Assembly: GCA_949358305.1 (NCBI GenBank)
Contig: OX442314.1
Location: forward strand, 31,605,118 to 31,669,117
DNA: 64,000 nucleotides
Source of the DNA: Strigamia acuminata
Lineage: Eukaryota; Arthropoda; Chilopoda; Geophilomorpha; Linotaeniidae
Direction: 5' to 3'
Below the pieces are notes generated by a model. The model had not been told where the DNA came from and did no database searches. It was given only the letters and a program-made list of their open reading frames with translations. Positions 1 to 9,440 of this stretch are shown here, in pieces (position 1 is the first letter of the stretch; each line of letters opens with the position of its first letter). The translations under genes were made by a program, and so were the position numbers.

Positions 1-230
1 TCACATAGAGGGCGCTGGACGAATGCACATCACAAACTAACAAAGGTCAAGAATTGATCAATGGAGTAGGTCACTCTGGCAGGAAACATCCAACTGACAG
101 ATTGCATAGGACTCTTTTTGTCGCCTTTGGAATTGGCATTAAATCTAAGCTAGGCAATTAAACTTCAAGGTTCAAGTGGCTCGTATTACCGCCCATGGAT
201 GACACGTGGAACCAGTTTGTGTTACTTCTT

Positions 231-431
231 GAAGTGAGAATTGGAGCAAGTCTTACTCACCGCACTTGAGGCATACAAACCCCGTATGCACCAGCGGTAT
301 GGTATTGCGAATCTGCTTACACCATCTAAAATGTTGAGAAAAAATTGAATTTTTTTTACCAAGTACATTAAAAAATCTTTAAATCACTTACCATATTTTT
401 GGAGAAAGGTTACCGCAGTTTCGGAGTTCAT
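231..431 (-). pseudogene. Broken copy of the H-module gene (H1)
   Basis: Exon 1 (431-392, encoding MNSETAVTFLQKY) ends at a good GTAAGTG donor. The intron ends TTTTAG and exon 2 starts at 325. Compared with the copy at 42650-42934, one A is missing just after the acceptor, which shifts the frame. The similarity then ends after the CLKCGE part of the zinc motif, where GGTGAGTAAG gives a stop. The HENxH half of the motif and the C-terminal tail are absent. I read it as a truncated, frameshifted copy. GTGAGTAAG could also be a splice donor to an exon outside the window. Confidence 0.7.
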
Positions 432-545
432 TTTATGGTTTGTTGCGGTTGAAAATCTGGACGATAAGAAACGTACGGTATGGGTATGGGTATGCAATCA
501 ATTTAACTGTATTTCCTGTCTCACTCAATCTCTTCAAGGATCAAA
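432..545 (-). promoter_or_regulatory. Shared upstream element of H and D modules
   Basis: Reading toward the H1 start codon, the sequence has GACAGGAAATACA, then an AATTGATTGCATAC tract, a run of CATAC units and ACGTTTCTTATC. The same ordered blocks precede H48 (48736-48840), D26 (26925-27035) and the D fragment at 6238-6335. Similarity upstream of unrelated coding exons suggests a promoter. No TATA box is clear. The role is inferred. Confidence 0.5.
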
Positions 546-1693
546 GACAATAATTCGCTTTGTATTCCCAAAATATTTTAATCTCTCCATCACCAGTAAT
601 CCCCAGAAAGAAACCAACCACCAAACAAGAAAACAATAAAAACAACAAAGTCAAATACATTCAACAGTAAAACGTGTTACAAACTGTCTGGCCTGGTTAT
701 CTCGTCAGTCACTGAACTGAGTTCCTGCAGGTGGTTTTTCACTTGCGGTTCCTCTCGGCTTGAGATGTGATCTCGTCAGTGGGTTTCTGTGTCCCTTTGT
801 AGACACTGTCAAACGTTCCTCTGCGGGTCTGGTCGACTATTTTTACTAACAAAATAAAACAAACAGAAAACAAAATAAAATTAGGTTTATTTAACTTATT
901 AATTTTCACAGTCATTCCTTACGTCTCATTTAGCGGTTGGTGCTGCTGGATGCTGCTTTCTCCCGTTTTCGACGAAGAGCAGTCGCGAGGAAGTGCGTGC
1001 GATTAAATGTTTTGTTTGCCCAAATTAATTGGGTTTGCATTGTTTTTTAAGGTTGAGAACTCGCCGTTCGTCGCAAATGGAAAGGCCCAAAATGTGTAAA
1101 CAGGTCCATAATCATATATGCACTCAGCCAAATGCATGTGCAAATGCATATTTGGTGTAATAAAATCGGGCCCATAAATATGCTAACTCCTCCTTCAGTC
1201 GGTTCCTTTGGCATCGCTGGGCAACTTCTTGTCACGGGCAAGTTGTGGTTTTGTCGGATGGGTACCGGACTTCGTACAGTTGCTAGATACAATTGGCCAC
1301 CGGCTGCTTTCAAGCCAATTGTAAATGTAAACTCGTGAAGAGCTACACGAACAGATTCCTTGTTCTCCTGAATCTCTCTTGAAGCTTAGTTCTTCACATC
1401 ACCTTGGTATACGCTCACTCATCATCTCTCTCCGCCACTCATAATAGTCCTTTTATCCAGCCGCAAGGCTATTTCAGCTGTTCCGCCCCATGTCAGTTCC
1501 TTTTTATTTCTGAGGGGATGTCACAAAATTTCGCATTGTTTATTACTCCCTTTCGAATTTCGTCAGGCTATCTTATCATTCCTCATCCACCAAGCCAGAC
1601 AAGAATGAACATTTCATTTTCGTCGCAGACTCGGTGCGTGGGTCAAGAATTGAGCATACCACAGCTATCAGGGCCTCGAGTTGACCAATCTGG
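546..1693. other. Intergenic stretch, nothing convincing
   Basis: Open frames here are short and overlap on both strands, as expected by chance. TCTCGTCAGT occurs twice, near 701 and 772. I see no exon matching the modules found elsewhere. Confidence 0.5.
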
Positions 1694-2254
1694 CTACGGT
1701 CCAAACAGAAGAGCACACACGTCTTGTGCTCTGACATCCCAAGCTAAATTTGGGCTACGGTGTAGAAAAACCTGGTCCACAACTCGGGTTCGGCATGGAG
1801 GCAAGTCTTCTGGCTGAGACGCATTGGACATTGCCACTCCAGCGTACCCCGAGGAAAGGTTTCGCGAAATCCTCTTAACGACCACATGAATTCCGGAATA
1901 TCCGCAATCGTGGAGTAGCGGGAGCGATTGCATCTTTTCATTTTGCCGTAGTTGTACGCGTTGTACGGCCTCCTTGACCGCTTTCGCATCCGGGCTGGCT
2001 TGCGGCGCCTGGGAGATTAGATCTGGCTGCTCGATGGACCTAGGCAGGCTGTTCCCGCGTGACGATGGTCGAGGTGGCATGACCTCAACCCATATGTTTG
2101 CTTTTTTGCTATAGTTTCCAAGTCCTCTAATGGCTTTATTAAATTCGGAAATATAATTTCTCTGCATTTGGAATAATGCAATAAATAGAGAATCTAGTGG
2201 TATTTCGTTCCAAGCTATTACTTCTTTGATCACAGAAATTTGAAATTCTGGCAA
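1694..2254 (-). other. Unrecognised open frame, possibly part of an old retroelement
   Basis: The frame is open for 186 codons. Its first third (2254-2080) is AT-rich and reads like an amphipathic helix. The remainder (2080-1694) is clearly more GC-rich than its surroundings and encodes a Pro/Ser/Arg-rich segment. A second minus-strand frame is open over the GC-rich part, so which frame is real is unclear. The composition break near 2085 suggests two sequences joined. I recognise no domain. A decayed gag-like segment is possible but unsupported. Confidence 0.25.
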
Positions 2255-2376
2255 AAGCTAGAAATGTATCCAAAAGTTTTTTCATTTCCTTCAAGCTTGG
2301 TGAAAATGTTGATGTCATCTGACGGAGAGTGTTGCAAAAATCACATTATGTGCCACGTGTTGATGGCTACCATTAC

Positions 2377-2690
2377 TTACTGTCATTACTTTTTAATTCT
2401 CTTCACTAAAATAACTTTTTCATGTGAAATAAGTAAGGCTGATCCGAATCGCTTCACAAAGACGATGATGATGACTTTTCACACTTAAGACAAAGACCAC
2501 GAACATAAAAAAAACCAAGTTCGAGTTTACTAACACATACTCATATTTTTAAAAAAAAATCAGAAAATCGGATTTTCGGAAATTGTTAATTGTTCAATAA
2601 CAATTATTGTATGCGAAACATGTTTGAATCTTGTCATTACTTTTTAATTCTTTTCACTAAAATAACTTTTTCGTGTGAAATAATGAGATC
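2377..2690. repeat. Direct repeat of about 50 bp
   Basis: CATTACTTTTTAATTC followed by TTCACTAAAATAACTTTTTC and TGTGAAATAA occurs at about 2384-2432 and again at 2635-2683 with very few differences. About 200 bp of AT-rich sequence with no gene separates the two copies. Confidence 0.6.
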
Positions 2691-3166
2691 CTAGTTTACT
2701 GTTCTTGTTTTTATTTCAGGGTGTGGTAATGGGAAAACCCGATCGAACACCACTTTCTTTTCAAAATGTAATCTTAATTATCAAAAATAAAAATAAACAT
2801 AACAGAATGTTAGATGTGACCGAAATGAGACAGGCCACGCGCTTGTCATCTGTGTTGTGTCATTTTACAAAGTAATTGATTAATTAGCAGAGAGTAATTA
2901 ATTTTTAATTAATTGTTAGTTAATGTGTACCTTTTTTCTTTCTTTTCAAAGAGTGAGATGTCATGTACGTTTTGGTGCAAAAATGGCACCAAAATGGCTT
3001 CTCTCCTGAGTGAGAGACCATGATGTGTTTTTATAAAAGCTGTACTTGGGCATACTCTTCGGCCCACAAAGAGCATTTAAATAGTCTGTCTCTTGTGTGG
3101 GAAACCATGTGTGTACTCATGTGAAATTGCAATTCGTTATTTCAAATTGGTCGATCGTTTCACAGT

Positions 3167-4040
3167 CTAAAAGCATTTCAACATCATTAACACACACAGA
3201 GTATAATCGGTGGATTTCGCAAGCCAAGTTTGGATATTTGTTAAAATGTGATTCCGACAAAAAATCATATTATCAGTTCCAATGACTGACGTAAACGAGT
3301 TAGTGATGGAAGGTTCCCGGTCAGTCGTAATCAGAATGGATTGGTAAGACGATAAGCCCAAGCATCTATTTGCTATTCTCCAAAAAGCCTCGTAAACCAA
3401 TGTTGTTTTTGTCTCTTGGAACATAAATAAACAGGGAAAAATTGGATTGCCAATTAGTTCAATATTTCTAACGACTAGTACACTAACATATGCATCTGTA
3501 CAGTTAAATGTCGTATCGTAGGAAATAACCTGTCCAATGTCGTGATTTTTTTTGGCTTTTTTTCAACAATCGGTCGGCAAGCGTTATAATCAAAAGATTT
3601 CCAAAGATGACGATTGTAGTCGGAATTAATTCAAAGTGTAGAATGGCCCCTCCAAAATCTTGTTTCCAAAGTTCCATAAGAGAAAAAATTTTACATTGCA
3701 AAATGTGAGTTGCTCTCCAAATTGCAAATTGCACATTCTTGACTTGCTTAATATCGCGTGGTGCCAATGTCGGTTTGAGATCATTGAAATGTTCTGCTAG
3801 TTCTTTTTCACATGCTTTCAAATTCTGCTGGTATATTTTTTTTGGTTTAATCAGATCGGTAACTTTTTCTTTAATTGTGGCCAGGACAGATTTCGAACTA
3901 CCGGTAGTAACAAAAATGCGATCGGTCGCAGAAGAATTACCGTGAATTCGAGGAACAATAATCGATTCATCTCCAGCATAATGCACCAAGACATAGTGGC
4001 CTTTCATTTTTGTTGGGTCAAATGTGTCGGGAGGGTCCAA
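3167..4040 (-). pseudogene. Decayed MULE-type transposase-derived gene
   Basis: Two minus-strand segments look like one gene. The first, 4040-3504 (178 codons), has GHYVLVHYAGDE near its start and TLAPRDIKQVKN near residue 90. Both resemble a family of invertebrate MULE-related proteins I recall (HYLVHYLGDE, LAPRNxxQVxN). The second, 3424-3167, reads LITTDREPSITNSF followed by IFCRNHILTNIQTWLAK. That matches the MULE core pattern of a D-E region followed by a C/H strand before a basic helix. A stop or frame break at about 3425-3504 separates them. The 5' end abuts the truncated D-module copy at 4041. Assignment rests on motif memory. Confidence 0.5.
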
Positions 4041-4262
4041 TAAGAAAAACTCGTTATTACATTGCCTAGCAACATATCTGCTTCAGTCAGTACAAACAAA
4101 TTTTCCGCGGTGAGATGGGGATATTCCGGAAGTGGCGGTGCTGGTTCCATCCCGTCCCCCTGTCCTTCTTGTATTTCAACAGTGTTGGCTACGGCACGAT
4201 GTTCCTCGTTGTTTCGTCGATATCTCTCAATTTGTGATTTAAAGGCTTGAAGATTAATTCAT
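4041..4262 (-). pseudogene. Truncated D-module copy (D4)
   Basis: The frame encodes SQIERYRRNNEEH, an acidic stretch and LTAENLFVLTEADMLLGNVI. These match the middle and end of the D exon at 26503-26924. The MDRENAPCKK start is missing. At its C-terminal end the sequence runs directly into the MULE-type pseudogene. Upstream it shares about 230 bp of AT-rich flank with the D46 copy, ending at a RING 3' end in both places. D4 and D46 are therefore segmental duplicates that were already truncated before copying. Confidence 0.65.
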
Positions 4263-4469
4263 TTACTTTAGATACATCTTTTTAGAACTGTACACATATA
4301 TCAATGTAAAAATTAATTTTATTTTAATTTTCAAACATTTTTTTTTTTTTGTAATTTTTTTTGATGAATTTTTTTTTTGTTATAAATAAATTACATTTTA
4401 TTTTTAAAAAAAGTTATTAAATTTTTCAAAAATATTCAACTATTATTCAATAATTATACCTCTACAATA

Positions 4470-4553
4470 AGGAAAAACACTATTTATACAATGACACCTC
4501 TACAATATGGACAAATTCTTCTTCTGTTTAACCACCAATTTAGACATTTATTT
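4470..4553 (-). pseudogene. RING-finger 3' remnant (R4)
   Basis: This keeps only the end of the RING gene: WWLNRRRICPYCRGVI and the downstream TACCTCTACAATAAGG flank. It matches the 3' ends at 7498 and 47205. Similarity stops at about 4553, where sequence of the P gene begins, so this is a recombination joint between an R and a P module. Confidence 0.7.
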
Positions 4554-5190
4554 TGTTATTTTTTTAAATTTCAAGTTTTTTAAGAGAAAATTCTTGCGTT
4601 TACAAGACAAATTGCGCGTCCGCTCTGGGCAGCTGCGTCGAAGCACGTCCTGCCTCTCGAATTCCAATTCCTCATCAGTTGGTGTCGGTTCCATGCTGCG
4701 AAAGCATCCCCCTGCCTTCGGTTTAACAGGTACGGCAGGCGGCGGTATCTTGACCTCCGAATAAACAGCTTTTTTCTTCTTCATTTCCTCCCCGGTTGAC
4801 AAGGGGGACGGAGGAAGAGGAGGAGGAGAAGGTGGAGGGGGAATCGACTTGATGGTTGTGTCGGACGCACATGCACTCGGTGGAAACGGAAGAACTACGT
4901 TTCCTCTTAATAAAATCAAAATAATCAATCAAATAAATCAATTTTTTAAAAAAAAAAAGAAAAACAATTAAAAAATTTAGCATACCGTCGGACAGGGGTG
5001 TCATAAACAGGGAGTGGAGGCATCAAAGGAGGGTCCTCATTTCGTCTATATGAATAAAGAAAAAGATTAAAAAATAAAAGGCAGAAAAGTAAAAAAATTA
5101 ATAAAATATATTTTACCGTAATTCCAACAAGGCATCGTCGCATGCCATTTTCACATCCAACAGAAATTGTTTCAGGACAAGTTCACTCAT
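4548..5190 (-). CDS. P-module gene P1: proline-rich protein of unknown function
   Basis: Three exons read cleanly: 5190-5117, 5045-4986 and 4905-4548. The introns are GTAAAA...TAG and GTATGC...AAG, and both fall in phase 2. The joined length is 492 nt (163 residues). Exon 1 encodes MSELVLKQFLLDVKMACDDA and a short tail. Exon 2 encodes a proline-rich stretch with LPVYDTPVRR. Exon 3 has an S/P-rich segment with runs such as IPPPPSPPPLPPSP, then DVLRRSCPERTRNLSCKRKN and a basic end. The pattern RRSCPxxTRxLSxKRxNF recurs in at least six other copies in this window, so it is the family signature. No known domain is recognised. It is probably intracellular, since there is no signal peptide or membrane segment. 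The last codons overlap the R4 remnant. This is the best intact copy. Confidence 0.72.
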
Positions 5191-5290
5191 GCTGCATGTA
5201 GAGTAGCAATAAGATAGAGAATGAGCAATTCAATCGAAAGAAATCAAACATTGCGCAGAAGATGGAACAGGTGTTGTTTTTACTTTAGCA
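5191..5290 (-). promoter_or_regulatory. Upstream element shared by P1 and P27
   Basis: Upstream of the P1 start codon the minus strand reads ACACCTGT, CATCTTCT, GTTTGATTTCT and then TCTTATTGCTACTC. The same blocks in the same order precede the P exon at 27229 on the plus strand. Spacing differs by a short insertion. Conservation outside the coding exon suggests a promoter or 5' UTR. Confidence 0.45.
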
Positions 5291-5606
5291 TCCTGCATAA
5301 AAAACAACACAGATGAAATTCAACTCATCTTATTTTTTTTTTTTTAAATTATTGATATTATTATTATTATTATTAAAAAAGAAAACGTCCCATCCATTCC
5401 TCCTCCTCGCCGAAGTGATCTGCTGCTTAAAAACTTAATTTTTCGTAAAAAATAAAAAATAAAAGAAAGCAGTATTGTTTTTTCATTTTATTAGCGATGT
5501 TTTACATAAAAATGTGAACAATTTTTTATTCGAAATAAGAAAATTGATTCTGTAAAAATAAAAAAAAAATAAAAATAAATAAATAAATAAATTGCATAAA
5601 AATAAA

Positions 5607-5640
<34 letters not shown>
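5291..5640. other. AT-rich spacer with homopolymers
   Basis: The spacer contains (TTA)n near 5350-5375, AAATAAAAATAAATAAATAA near 5560-5590 and a T tract of about 30 at 5608-5637. I see no exon. Confidence 0.6.
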
Positions 5641-5644
5641 TCAT

Positions 5645-5909
5645 TTAATCGTGAGGACACTCTATTTCTGCGCGACGAATTCGTCGCCCAATTTGAGCGT
5701 TAGTCAGCTCTCTAACAATCCTGACCGAAATGTAATGATTGTTGTCGTGTGCTCGCACATCAACAACACGTACCCAGTAAACCCTGGCGGCACATCGTCG
5801 CGAATTGCTTTGCATCGTTCTAAAATGGTGCAAAAATTGAATTTTGTCAGGTCAATTAAAAATTCTTAAAAGTACTTACCATATTTATATATGACTCATC
5901 GGCGTTCAT
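5645..5909 (-). pseudogene. Frameshifted H-module copy (H2)
   Basis: Exon 1 (5909-5880) reads MNADESYINM and ends at GTAAGTAC. It is 30 nt long, where the other H copies have 40, so the phase changes. Exon 2 starts after CATTTTAG and reads ERCKAIRDDVPPGFTGYV. The first zinc cysteine is replaced (VLLMC instead of VCLMC), and the frame shifts just before HDNNHYISVRI. The tail RRIRRAEIECPHD ends at a stop at 5645. Three lesions together make this a pseudogene. Confidence 0.7.
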
Positions 5910-6027
5910 TTTCGATTTGAGAATGAATGCTTTTTCCTTTTTTCATATCACCTCTAATTATTTTTGTTTACTTATTGACAGGAAAGCACTAATTGGTCCA
6001 CGTCAATGTCCCCCTTTTTGTTATGAG

Positions 6028-6036
<9 letters not shown>

Positions 6037-6093
<57 letters not shown>
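6037..6093. repeat. A tract and (AT)n microsatellite
   Basis: An A tract of about 28 is followed by about 16 AT dinucleotides. A second AT run lies at 6792-6815, inside an intron of the M gene. Confidence 0.9.
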
Positions 6094-6097
<4 letters not shown>

Positions 6098-6237
6098 GAC
6101 ATTATACACAAAAGAAAATAAGGACTTTGTCAAAAATTTAACCAAATAATAAAAGAATTTTGAGTGAATGAATGAATTTCTACATCCAATCCAATCCATA
6201 ACAGGAAATGTGAATTTTGAACATTTTTAAAACTAAA

Positions 6238-6380
6238 CGTCAGGAAATACAGTTCAATTACTTGTACGACCATACGGACGCTTCTTATCACCCGGAGAAA
6301 AAACAAAAGCGAAACAAGTGCATTTAAAAGAAAAATGGATCGGGAAAACGCTCCGTGCAAAAAATTCAAGCGAGATGTGA
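6238..6380 (+). pseudogene. Promoter and first codons of a D module (D6)
   Basis: CAGGAAATACAGTTCAATTA, CCATACGGACGCTTCTTATC and then ATGG begin a copy of the D gene. It encodes MDRENAPCKKFKRD and then loses similarity, reaching a stop within a few codons. It lies on the plus strand, opposite to its neighbours, and overlaps the short H/P intergenic zone. It is useful because it shows that the upstream element travels with the D exon. Confidence 0.7.
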
Positions 6381-6518
6381 ATAAACATTGTAATTAATTT
6401 GAACTTTTTTTAATAAAAAGTTTACATTTTAAAAAATCCAATTGTAAATAATTTTTTACACATATCACAAATCACGTATCACAACAAGAAAAAATTGAAA
6501 AAACATGACACCACGGGT

Positions 6519-6784
6519 TCAGTCTGGGAAAATCAAATCTTTAATAGGCACGGTTTTTTCGGTTGAGAAAAAATAAAAGCTGCTCGGTGTAGTGCAGGGA
6601 TAGAACTTGCAGTTATTTTCGCTGTAATAAACTACAAAAATAAAATAAAATAAATATATAAATAAATAAATAAAATATTTTTTTCATATACCACCAACGC
6701 CGATGCCCGCAAAGAAAAAAACAATCGCGATTAAAAAAGATCTACTCATGAAGATGAGAAATAAGATGATTCTACAAACCTAGA

Positions 6785-6815
<31 letters not shown>

Positions 6816-7071
6816 TGTATTTTTCATTAAAAAGTTAAAATTTAGCAAACCTTATTAGTTCTTATTGTCATAAATCGCTGCTCTGGTACAATATCACTAC
6901 CGCTGTCATCTTCCCTCTTGTTGCATACAGTAGCACAAACCTAGAGAAAAAATGAGTTGTAATTTTTTATTACGAATTAAGAATTTAATAAACCTGAGTT
7001 CGCAATGGCTCCTGCATAATGTTAGTAGCGGCTTCCACATCATTGTGATCGATGGTTATGACAAAATCCAT
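6519..7071 (-). CDS. M gene: four-exon single-pass membrane protein, unknown function
   Basis: Exons are 7071-6994, 6940-6851, 6779-6692 and 6631-6519. All introns are GT...TAG and the joined frame is 369 nt (122 residues). It starts MDFVITIDHNDVEAATN. Exon 2 is polar (CNKREDDSGSDIVPEQ). Exon 3 encodes a long hydrophobic stretch (ILFLIFMSRS, then FLIAIVFFFAGIGVG), which is a clear membrane segment at about residues 58-85. Exon 4 follows with NNCKFYPC and ends KDLIFPD. With no signal peptide, I infer a type II orientation: a short cytosolic N-terminus and a C-terminal ectodomain of about 38 residues with one cysteine pair. No single reading frame spans it, so frame-based calls miss it. A fragment of exon 4 is fused to a P module near 51300. 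No known family is recognised. Confidence 0.7.
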
Positions 7072-7254
7072 TGTTGTTTTATGTACAAACAATGAAAAAA
7101 AGCACAGAGAAAAAAGCAGAGAGAAAAAAGGAGAGAAATCAAAACAAGGAAGTAGAAGAGGAGGAAAAGTGGAGGGAAAAAATCACAACACCGCTGCAGA
7201 GTGGTGCACCCTAGCGTGAATTATTAGCAACGATTAGCACAAATTTTGAATTAA

Positions 7255-7455
7255 AAAACAAATAAAATACAGATTTAGGATCTATAGATCTCGGATCTAT
7301 ATTTATAGAACCATATTAGTGGATCCATAAATCAACACTCATAACAAAACCCAAAAATTAGAGATCTATAAATCCACAGATCTATAAAATCCGGATCTAT
7401 AAATCTGGATCTATAAATCTGGATCTATAAATCTGGATCTATAAAAACAGCCACT
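7255..7455. repeat. GATCTATAAATCTG tandem repeat
   Basis: About six imperfect units of GATCTATAAATCTG, with related ATCTATA motifs, fill the interval between the M gene and the RING gene. Confidence 0.8.
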
Positions 7456-7497
7456 GATCTATACACACCCTATAACTACTTACAATAAGGAAAAACA

Positions 7498-8577
7498 CTA
7501 TACAATGACACCTTTACAATATGGACAAATTCTTCTTCTGTTTAACCACCGATTTAGACATGCACTGTGAAAAATATGACCACACGAAATGGTTGAAATT
7601 CTTTCACCATCCATCATTTGAAATAAACATATTGCACATTCCACTTCGAGTGGATGAGGAAGAATGTTATTAACAAAGTGTAGTTCTACTGGTTCTGCTA
7701 CATGATTTACCTCAACAACATGCTGTTCCTGTTGCTCCAATTCTTCAAATTCATGATGATGTTGTTCTTCTAATTCCTGATGATGTTGTTCTTCTAATTC
7801 CTGATGATGTTGTTCTTCTAATTCCTGATGATGTTGTTCTTCTAATTCCTGATGATGTTGTTCTTCTAATTCCTGATGATGTTGTTCTTCTAATTCCTGA
7901 TGATGTTGTTCTTCTAATTCCTGATGATGTTGTTCTTCTAATTCCTGATGATGTTGTTCTTCTAATTCCTGATGATGTTGTTCTTCTAATTCCTGATGAT
8001 GTTGTTGTTCTAATTCCTGATGATGTTGTTCTTCTAATTCCTGATGATGTTGTTGTTCTAATTCCTGATGATGTTGTTGTTCTAATTCCTGATGATGTTG
8101 TTGTTCTAATTCCTGATGATGTTGTTCTTCTAATTCCTGATGATGTTGTTCTTCTAATTCCTGATGATGTTGTTCTTCTAATTCCTGATGATGTTGTTCT
8201 TCTAATTCCTGATGATGTTGTTCTTCTAATTCCTGATGATGTTGTTCTTCTAATTCGTCATGTTGTTGTGCTATTTCCTGATGGAGATTTTCTTCTAATT
8301 GCTCATTTTTTTCTACTAATTGCCGATGTTGTTCTTGTAGTTGCTGTCTTATTTGTTGTTGATGCAATTGTACGTTGGTGGTCGATTTTTTAATTTGTAC
8401 AGCCGCCATATGACGATTTTCGTGTCTTCTGCACCGTACACAGGCTATCGCACTACTCCCTTCTGGCAGGCTATCTCGTACCATTTGACAAGTTGCTAAA
8501 TTTGAATGAATTAAATTAAATAAAAAATAAAAAATCGCGCAGCTGTTTTTGCTGCTTTGCTTCCCGAAATTCTTCAT
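7498..8577 (-). CDS. Chimeric H-RING protein (R8)
   Basis: The open frame has 359 codons. Its first ~23 codons (from 8577) translate what is an intron in the related H copy at 50361-50535, so the true start is uncertain; an exon beginning at 8495 after ATTTAG fits the H family phase. The N-terminal part is an H module with CVRCRRHENRHMAAVQIKK. At TTNVQ it switches to LHQQQIRQQLQEQHRQLVE, which in R48 is internal RING-gene sequence. Next come about 21 copies of an octapeptide (HHQELEEQ), then HFVNNILPHPLEVECAICLF and a complete RING-H2 set ending SCGHIFHSACLNRW and CPYCKG. RING-H2 proteins are usually E3 ubiquitin ligases. A Zn module joined to a RING is inferred to alter targeting. Fusion of two modules is the simplest reading. 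Confidence 0.65.
   Translation of the reverse strand: MKNFGKQSSKNSCAIFYFLFNLIHSNLATCQMVRDSLPEGSSAIACVRCRRHENRHMAAVQIKKSTTNVQLHQQQIRQQLQEQHRQLVEKNEQLEENLHQEIAQQHDELEEQHHQELEEQHHQELEEQHHQELEEQHHQELEEQHHQELEEQHHQELEQQHHQELEQQHHQELEQQHHQELEEQHHQELEQQHHQELEEQHHQELEEQHHQELEEQHHQELEEQHHQELEEQHHQELEEQHHQELEEQHHQELEEQHHQELEEQHHQELEEQHHHEFEELEQQEQHVVEVNHVAEPVELHFVNNILPHPLEVECAICLFQMMDGERISTISCGHIFHSACLNRWLNRRRICPYCKGVIV
7750..8262 (-). repeat. 24-bp coding minisatellite (about 21 units)
   Basis: On the plus strand the unit is TGATGATGTTGTTCTTCTAA plus TTCC. On the coding strand it gives HHQELEEQ, with some units EQ instead of EE. Edges are degenerate (a GATGAATTTGAAG variant at the 3' end of the array). 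The period preserves frame. Confidence 0.95.
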
Positions 8578-9051
8578 TACTCCGCTCTAGTAGGTGCCTT
8601 TCAGCCTCGCACGTTGCAGGGCAATCTTTATAGTACGCGTAATCTGCTCTCGTTTGAGCTAAACTCTAAATAAACGATAAGAAAAATAAATAAGAACAAG
8701 AATATACGACGACTGACATGGTGGAGTATTAAGCTCACCTTTGCAATTCCAGCCCCTTACGCCGCAAATTCTCAAATTGTACGAATTGCGTCTGCGTGAC
8801 TGCGTGTCGATCACCGTTCGATTCAGTTGGCTCAGTTGGCGTGCATCGTACCGATAATATCGATAACCCGCTACACAGTACAACCTGGAAAGTTTAGACA
8901 GGTTTATCTATGTACAATTATACTATAAGATACTGTTGAAGTTTTGCTTTTTTCCCCAGTCACTTACTGACACTCTTGGTCTATTTTTTGGATCGAAATC
9001 CCGCAATCTTCGAGCTTTACGATTATCTTGTTTTTTTACTTTGAGTGGACC
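8540..9051 (-). pseudogene. Fragment of an unrecognised coiled-coil gene, three exons
   Basis: Three exons fit one frame. The first, 9051-8968, encodes KARRLRDFDPKNRPRVS and ends at GTAAGTG. The second, 8884-8739, includes FVQFENLRRKGLELQ and ends at GTGAGC. The third, from 8663, encodes LAQTRADYAYYKDC and then LLERSNEEFREAKQQKQLRD. Reading the third exon in phase needs the acceptor ATTTAGAG. The 5' end is cut by the 31-bp repeat array. The 3' end runs, with no donor, into the intron of the H half of R8. Lengths and phases fit a real host gene, but I do not recognise it. It is likely a captured or truncated fragment. Confidence 0.45.
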
Positions 9052-9079
9052 TTTTTTTACACAAAGCTAAATGTCAATT

Positions 9080-9440
9080 GTTTTAAAAAGGAATAAATTA
9101 AATTAATTTCGTTTTAAAAAGGAATAAATTAAATTAATTTCGTTTTAAAAAGGAATAAATTAAATTAATTTCGTTTTAAAAAGGAATAAATTAAATTAAT
9201 TTCGTTTTAAAAAGGAATAAATTAAATTAATTTCGTTTTAAAAAGGAATAAATTAAATTAATTTCGTTTTAAAAAGGAATAAATTAAATTAATTTCGTTT
9301 TAAAAAGGAATAAATTAAATTAATTTCGTTTTAAAAAGGAATAAATTAAATTAATTTCGTTTTAAAAAGGAATAAATTAAATTAATTTCGTTTTAAAAAG
9401 GAATAAATTAAATTAATTTTGTTTTAAAAAGTAATAAATT
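9080..9440. repeat. 31-bp tandem array (about 11-12 units)
   Basis: The unit contains GGAATAAATTAAATTAATTT followed by CGTTTTAAAAA. Copies are nearly identical until the last two. The array starts right after ACACAAAGCTAAATGTCAAT. The same flank and unit (about three copies) occur at 50680-50800. Confidence 0.95.

Noticed and set aside
7750-8262. CRISPR-like regular repeats
   Set aside because: The repeats are contiguous 24-bp coding units without unique spacers.
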